This document shows, piece after piece, positions 8,463 to 11,391 of a stretch of 11,391 nucleotides of DNA. This stretch comes from JACCQS01 sp050999295 (GTDB taxonomy: Bacteria; Actinomycetota; Actinomycetes; Mycobacteriales; Geodermatophilaceae): the NCBI GenBank assembly GCA_050999295.1, contig JBPCPI010000159.1, forward strand, positions 1-11,391. Direction: 5' to 3'. A program made the translations under genes and the position numbers. How positions within the stretch are numbered: position 1 is the stretch's first letter; every line of letters begins with the position of its first letter. Below the pieces are notes generated by a model. That model was not told where the DNA came from. It made no database searches and was given only the letters and a program-made list of their open reading frames with translations.

Positions 8463-9254
8463 CTAAGCGATAACCGGCCGGTTGGATACGGGCTTGCCCC
8501 CGTTCGGGATCTTCGCCGGAACCTCGAAGACCATACCAAGGTCACGGTGATCGACCGCTCGGTGGCCCGGAGCGAGCGTGGCAACCAACCAGAACATCGC
8601 CCGGATGAGCGGTCGGGCCCGGCGTAGCCGCCTGGGCAGGAAGAAGGTTCCGTACTCGGCCACGATGTCGAGCCCGTTATCGGCCGCGTACGCCCGCAGG
8701 CCCCGCAGAGAGACCACGTCGTCATAGATCGTCGGATAGGGGGCATGCCCCGGCGTGCCGGCCTTCGGATTTGCCTCGGCGAAGCGCTTGTACAGAACGT
8801 GCAGGCGGTGTGGTGAGTGCTTGACCAACAGGCCGTAGACGGAATCACCATCCGGAACGCGAATCACGATCCGGCCGCCGGGACGCACTGCCGCCCGGAA
8901 TCGATCGAGTACATCTCGCGCGCCGGCGACGTGTTCCAACAGGAAGCTGCAGTAGACGACATCGAAGCCAGCTTCCGGAAGCTGCACGTCGCGAAGGTCG
9001 GCGACCATCTCGACATCGAGATCGCCGTGCCTCTCACGGCGGATCCGCATGGCCGCGGCATCGGTGTCGACGCCGGTGATATGAAGCTGGCGTCCCTCCA
9101 GGACGAGGGGCCAACGCTGCCCGCACCCGGCTTCCAGGATGCGCAGTGGGCCGTCGGACTCGACGTCATGGATGGCTGAGGTCAGCAGTTCACGCTCGGT
9201 CTTCCCGTCAGCCAGCAGTCGCAAGGCGGATTGTGCAGGCGGCGACTTCGGCAC
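8463..9254 (-). CDS. class I SAM-dependent methyltransferase, probably for surface polysaccharide
   Basis: A 263-residue methyltransferase. SAM motif I is RILEAGCGQ (residues 38-46), followed by ITGVDTDAAAMRIRRE (acidic residue binding the SAM ribose), ADLRDVQLPEAGFDVVYCSF with LLEHV, and the post-motif helix DRFRAAVRPGGRIVIRVP. I chose GTG 9254 since GGAGGG lies 6 bases upstream; the frame opens 13 codons earlier at a TTG with no ribosome binding site. The C-terminal 100 residues are basic and specific to this protein, with a hydrophobic stretch (AMFWLVATLAPGH) that may touch the membrane but is too short to be a confident transmembrane helix. Its place between a tyrosine-kinase/phosphatase pair and a TagD-like enzyme suggests methylation of a sugar or polyol in an exported polymer. 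The substrate is unknown. Confidence 0.85.
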   Translation of the reverse strand: MPKSPPAQSALRLLADGKTERELLTSAIHDVESDGPLRILEAGCGQRWPLVLEGRQLHITGVDTDAAAMRIRRERHGDLDVEMVADLRDVQLPEAGFDVVYCSFLLEHVAGARDVLDRFRAAVRPGGRIVIRVPDGDSVYGLLVKHSPHRLHVLYKRFAEANPKAGTPGHAPYPTIYDDVVSLRGLRAYAADNGLDIVAEYGTFFLPRRLRRARPLIRAMFWLVATLAPGHRAVDHRDLGMVFEVPAKIPNGGKPVSNRPVIA

Positions 9255-9351
9255 AGTCAGCCCTCCGAAGGCACGACGCGGGTACTGCCGCAACGGTGTG
9301 ATCGGCAGACCCTACGACATCGAGCCCGGATTGCGGACCCCTGACGCGAGG

Positions 9352-9664
9352 TCACGATTTCCTGGCCGGCGAGTCGCTGGCCAGGACTCGGACCACCTCA
9401 TCCACGCTCTGTTCGATCTGGTCCGGTGCGGCCATGCACGCGGAATCTCCCCGACCGTAGGGATCGCTCATCGCGTCCTGCTCCGCGCTGCCTCGCGCCG
9501 ACCCCCTCATCCGCGCGGCGTAGGTACCGATCGCCGAGTCCACATGCGCCTGGGTGCCAGCGCTGGAGATGTGCAATTCCCACTCGGCCGCCCAGTGCTC
9601 ACGCAGCAGGAAGGCGGCAACCGGGGATCGACATGTTGCCGGTGCAGACGAGCAAGATTCGCAG
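9352..9664 (-). pseudogene. broken low-molecular-weight protein tyrosine phosphatase (Wzb/Ptp type)
   Basis: Directly after the kinase stop, the minus strand reads CTG-led LRILLVCTGN, the start of an LMW-PTP P-loop (C-X5-R). The rest of the motif, CRSPVAAFLLREHW, is in a different frame: where AAC-ATC-TGT is expected the DNA has AACATGT, two bases short at 9634-9633. The nucleophile Cys and the phosphate-binding Arg are thus split between frames, and the first frame stops at 9599. The second frame continues with HISSAGTQAHVDSAIGTYAARM, then jumps to the C-terminal DPYGRGDSACMAAPDQIEQ. The total is about 100 residues against about 145-165, so some 50-60 middle residues are missing. The start is CTG, not ATG/GTG. 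It should have removed phosphates from the neighbouring tyrosine kinase. As written it cannot make an active enzyme, unless there are sequencing errors. Confidence 0.8.
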
Positions 9665-11302
9665 CTATCCACCGGGCTGGATCTGGGGCTGAGGCCGCGG
9701 CCTCGGCGAGGGCTCTTCGGCCGACTCGGGTCGCTCGTCGGAGCGGGACTCGTGTCCGCCGTCGGAGAGGCCCGTGCGCTCTGCACCGTCGCTCATGGAG
9801 GGCACTGGCGGGACGGGAATCCCGTGCCGGGGAACGGCACCCAACACGCCGGCCGGCGCGGTAGCCCCCGGGACAACTCGATCACCAGCAGCAGGATCGT
9901 TGACGCCCACGACCTTGCGGCGGCGTGACCTGGAACCGGTGGCGTCACTGTTCATCGCGTGTGGCGTGTAGCCGTACCGCTCGCTGTCCTTCACCGCCTC
10001 GTTGAGCACAATCCCCAGCACGCGCGCATCCACCTGATCGAGGAAACCAAGGCCCTCGGCCAGCTGGCCGCTTCGCACCCGCCGCGCGTTGGCCACCACG
10101 ATCGTCCCGAGGGCCACGCCCGAGAGGATTGCGGCGTCGGTGACCGGCAACAGCGGTGCGGTGTCGAGGATGACGACGTCATACCGAGCCTCGAGATCTA
10201 ACAGCAGTCGCTTCATCGCAGGTGAGCCGAGTAACTCGCTCGGATTGGGTGGAAGTTGTCCTGAGGTCAGGACATGCAAAGTGCCCGCACCCCACTTCTG
10301 TACGACATCATCGAACTCGGCGCGCCCGATCAGCACCGTGGACAGACCCGCTGCCCCTTCCAGATTCATCAGGTCGGCAATATTCGGCCGACGCAGGTCG
10401 GCGTCGACAAGCAGGACGCGGGTGGAGGTCTCGGCTAGTGCCAGGGCCAGGTTCGCGGCCGCGGTCGACTTGCCCTCTGCGGGCAGAGCCGAGGTGACCA
10501 CGATGGACCGAGCCTGGTCAGTGACCTCGAGGAACTGCAGGTTCGTCCGGATCTGGCGGTAGGCCTCGGCCTGAGAACTGCCGGGAATGTCTTTTAGGAT
10601 CAGCGAGCTAGTACCGCCAGGGAAAACGCCGATCACGCCGAGTAGCGGCACTTCGGTGATCGCCTGGACGTCTGCTGCATCGCGTACCCGCGTGTCCAGG
10701 GTCTCGCGGACGAAGGCGAACCCCACCCCGGCGAGTAGGCCGGCGAGGATGCCCGCGGCGAAGTTCAGGGAGATGTTCGGCGAGACCGGCGATCTCTCGA
10801 CCGTGGCGGGGGCAACGATCTCGGCCTGAACGCTCGCGACTCCGTCGGCATCTTTCGGCGACAGGCGCTCGACGGTCGCAGACAGTTCGTCGGCGATGGC
10901 ACCGGCGATCGCGGCAGCATCCTCCGGCGAGTTATCTCTGACCGAGATCTCCACGATGACGGTGTCCAAGGGGGCGGTCGCCACGACGTTTTCGGCCATG
11001 ACGTCGGCGGTCGTATTCAGTCCCAGGTCCTCGATCACCGCATCCAGCACGATGGGTTTGGTGGCCAGCGTCGCGAAGGAGGTCACGCTGTTCTGGGTGT
11101 AGGTGGCTCCCTGCACCAGCTCGCTGGCCGTCGTGCCGAATTGGATCGAGAAGAAAACGCTCGCCTGGTAGGAGTACACCGGCGCTTTGAGGAAGGAGAA
11201 TCCCGCGGCGACCCCTGCCCCGAGCATCGTCAGCAGCAACACCGTCAGCCATCGGCGACGGAGCACGGTCAGAAATCGGCGTAGTTGCACCGGCTTCCTC
11301 AT
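9665..11302 (-). CDS. polysaccharide co-polymerase / bacterial tyrosine kinase (Wzc/CapAB-like)
   Basis: A membrane protein joining a Wzz chain-length domain to a cytoplasmic BY-kinase. From ATG 11302 it has 545 residues: transmembrane helix about 16-38 (RRWLTVLLLTMLGAGVAAGF), an extracytoplasmic region to about 178, second helix about 179-198, then the kinase with Walker A SALPAEGKST (271-280), Walker A' VLLVDADLRRP (296-306) and Walker B VVILDTAP (376-383). It controls the length and export of capsule or exopolysaccharide through cyclic autophosphorylation. The C-terminus is unusual: instead of a tyrosine cluster it has only two Tyr (in SERYGYTP, about 441-448), then about 95 Pro/Ser/Arg-rich residues. 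No good ribosome binding site precedes ATG 11302. The frame is open to the window edge with a TTG at 11386, so the start may lie further upstream. The phosphatase partner just downstream is broken. Confidence 0.9.
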   Translation of the reverse strand: MRKPVQLRRFLTVLRRRWLTVLLLTMLGAGVAAGFSFLKAPVYSYQASVFFSIQFGTTASELVQGATYTQNSVTSFATLATKPIVLDAVIEDLGLNTTADVMAENVVATAPLDTVIVEISVRDNSPEDAAAIAGAIADELSATVERLSPKDADGVASVQAEIVAPATVERSPVSPNISLNFAAGILAGLLAGVGFAFVRETLDTRVRDAADVQAITEVPLLGVIGVFPGGTSSLILKDIPGSSQAEAYRQIRTNLQFLEVTDQARSIVVTSALPAEGKSTAAANLALALAETSTRVLLVDADLRRPNIADLMNLEGAAGLSTVLIGRAEFDDVVQKWGAGTLHVLTSGQLPPNPSELLGSPAMKRLLLDLEARYDVVILDTAPLLPVTDAAILSGVALGTIVVANARRVRSGQLAEGLGFLDQVDARVLGIVLNEAVKDSERYGYTPHAMNSDATGSRSRRRKVVGVNDPAAGDRVVPGATAPAGVLGAVPRHGIPVPPVPSMSDGAERTGLSDGGHESRSDERPESAEEPSPRPRPQPQIQPGG

Positions 11303-11391
11303 TGCCGCGGCATCTGCCCGTACCCCCGGCGCGGCTGCGGCGCTTCCCCCAGACAACCCGCCGGGTGGCGTTGCCCGGCCGCCCAACCCTT

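Overview
The window looks like chromosome from a high-GC actinobacterium, possibly Propionibacteriales; that placement is an inference from GC-rich codon use, GTG/TTG starts and gene families, and no marker fixes it. Most genes lie on the minus strand, so the biological reading order runs from high to low coordinates.

Right part (about 7980-11391): the end of a cell-surface polysaccharide cluster. It holds a Wzc/CapAB-type chain-length regulator and tyrosine kinase, a broken low-molecular-weight tyrosine phosphatase directly behind it (frameshift inside the catalytic P-loop plus a shortened middle), a class I SAM methyltransferase and a TagD-like nucleotidyltransferase.

Middle part (about 2606-7811): the housekeeping run rplY - pth - mfd (ribosomal protein bL25, peptidyl-tRNA hydrolase, transcription-repair coupling factor). 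A 16-bp-stem hairpin fills the rplY-pth gap and touches the pth start codon. The pth 3' end carries a two-unit tandem repeat. The pth-mfd gap carries two identical 16-bp perfect palindromes with a small hairpin between them.

Left part (1-2605): a SurA-like lipoprotein gene overlaps by 4 bases the start of a MazG-like gene that leaves the window. These would normally follow mfd closely, but about 1.4 kb lies between. That stretch holds a plus-strand vapBC toxin-antitoxin pair with an apparently leaderless promoter, a decayed second copy of the mfd 3' end, and a remnant of a methyltransferase gene on the plus strand. The two mfd ends bracket the methyltransferase remnant, which is what a past insertion or recombination at the mfd 3' end would leave. 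A possible 29-codon ORF sits just upstream of the lipoprotein gene.

No complete new multi-gene system was recognised. The most informative signals are the mfd-end duplication scar with its gene remnant, the paired palindromes before mfd, the phosphatase broken at its active site beside an intact kinase, and the hairpin on the pth start.
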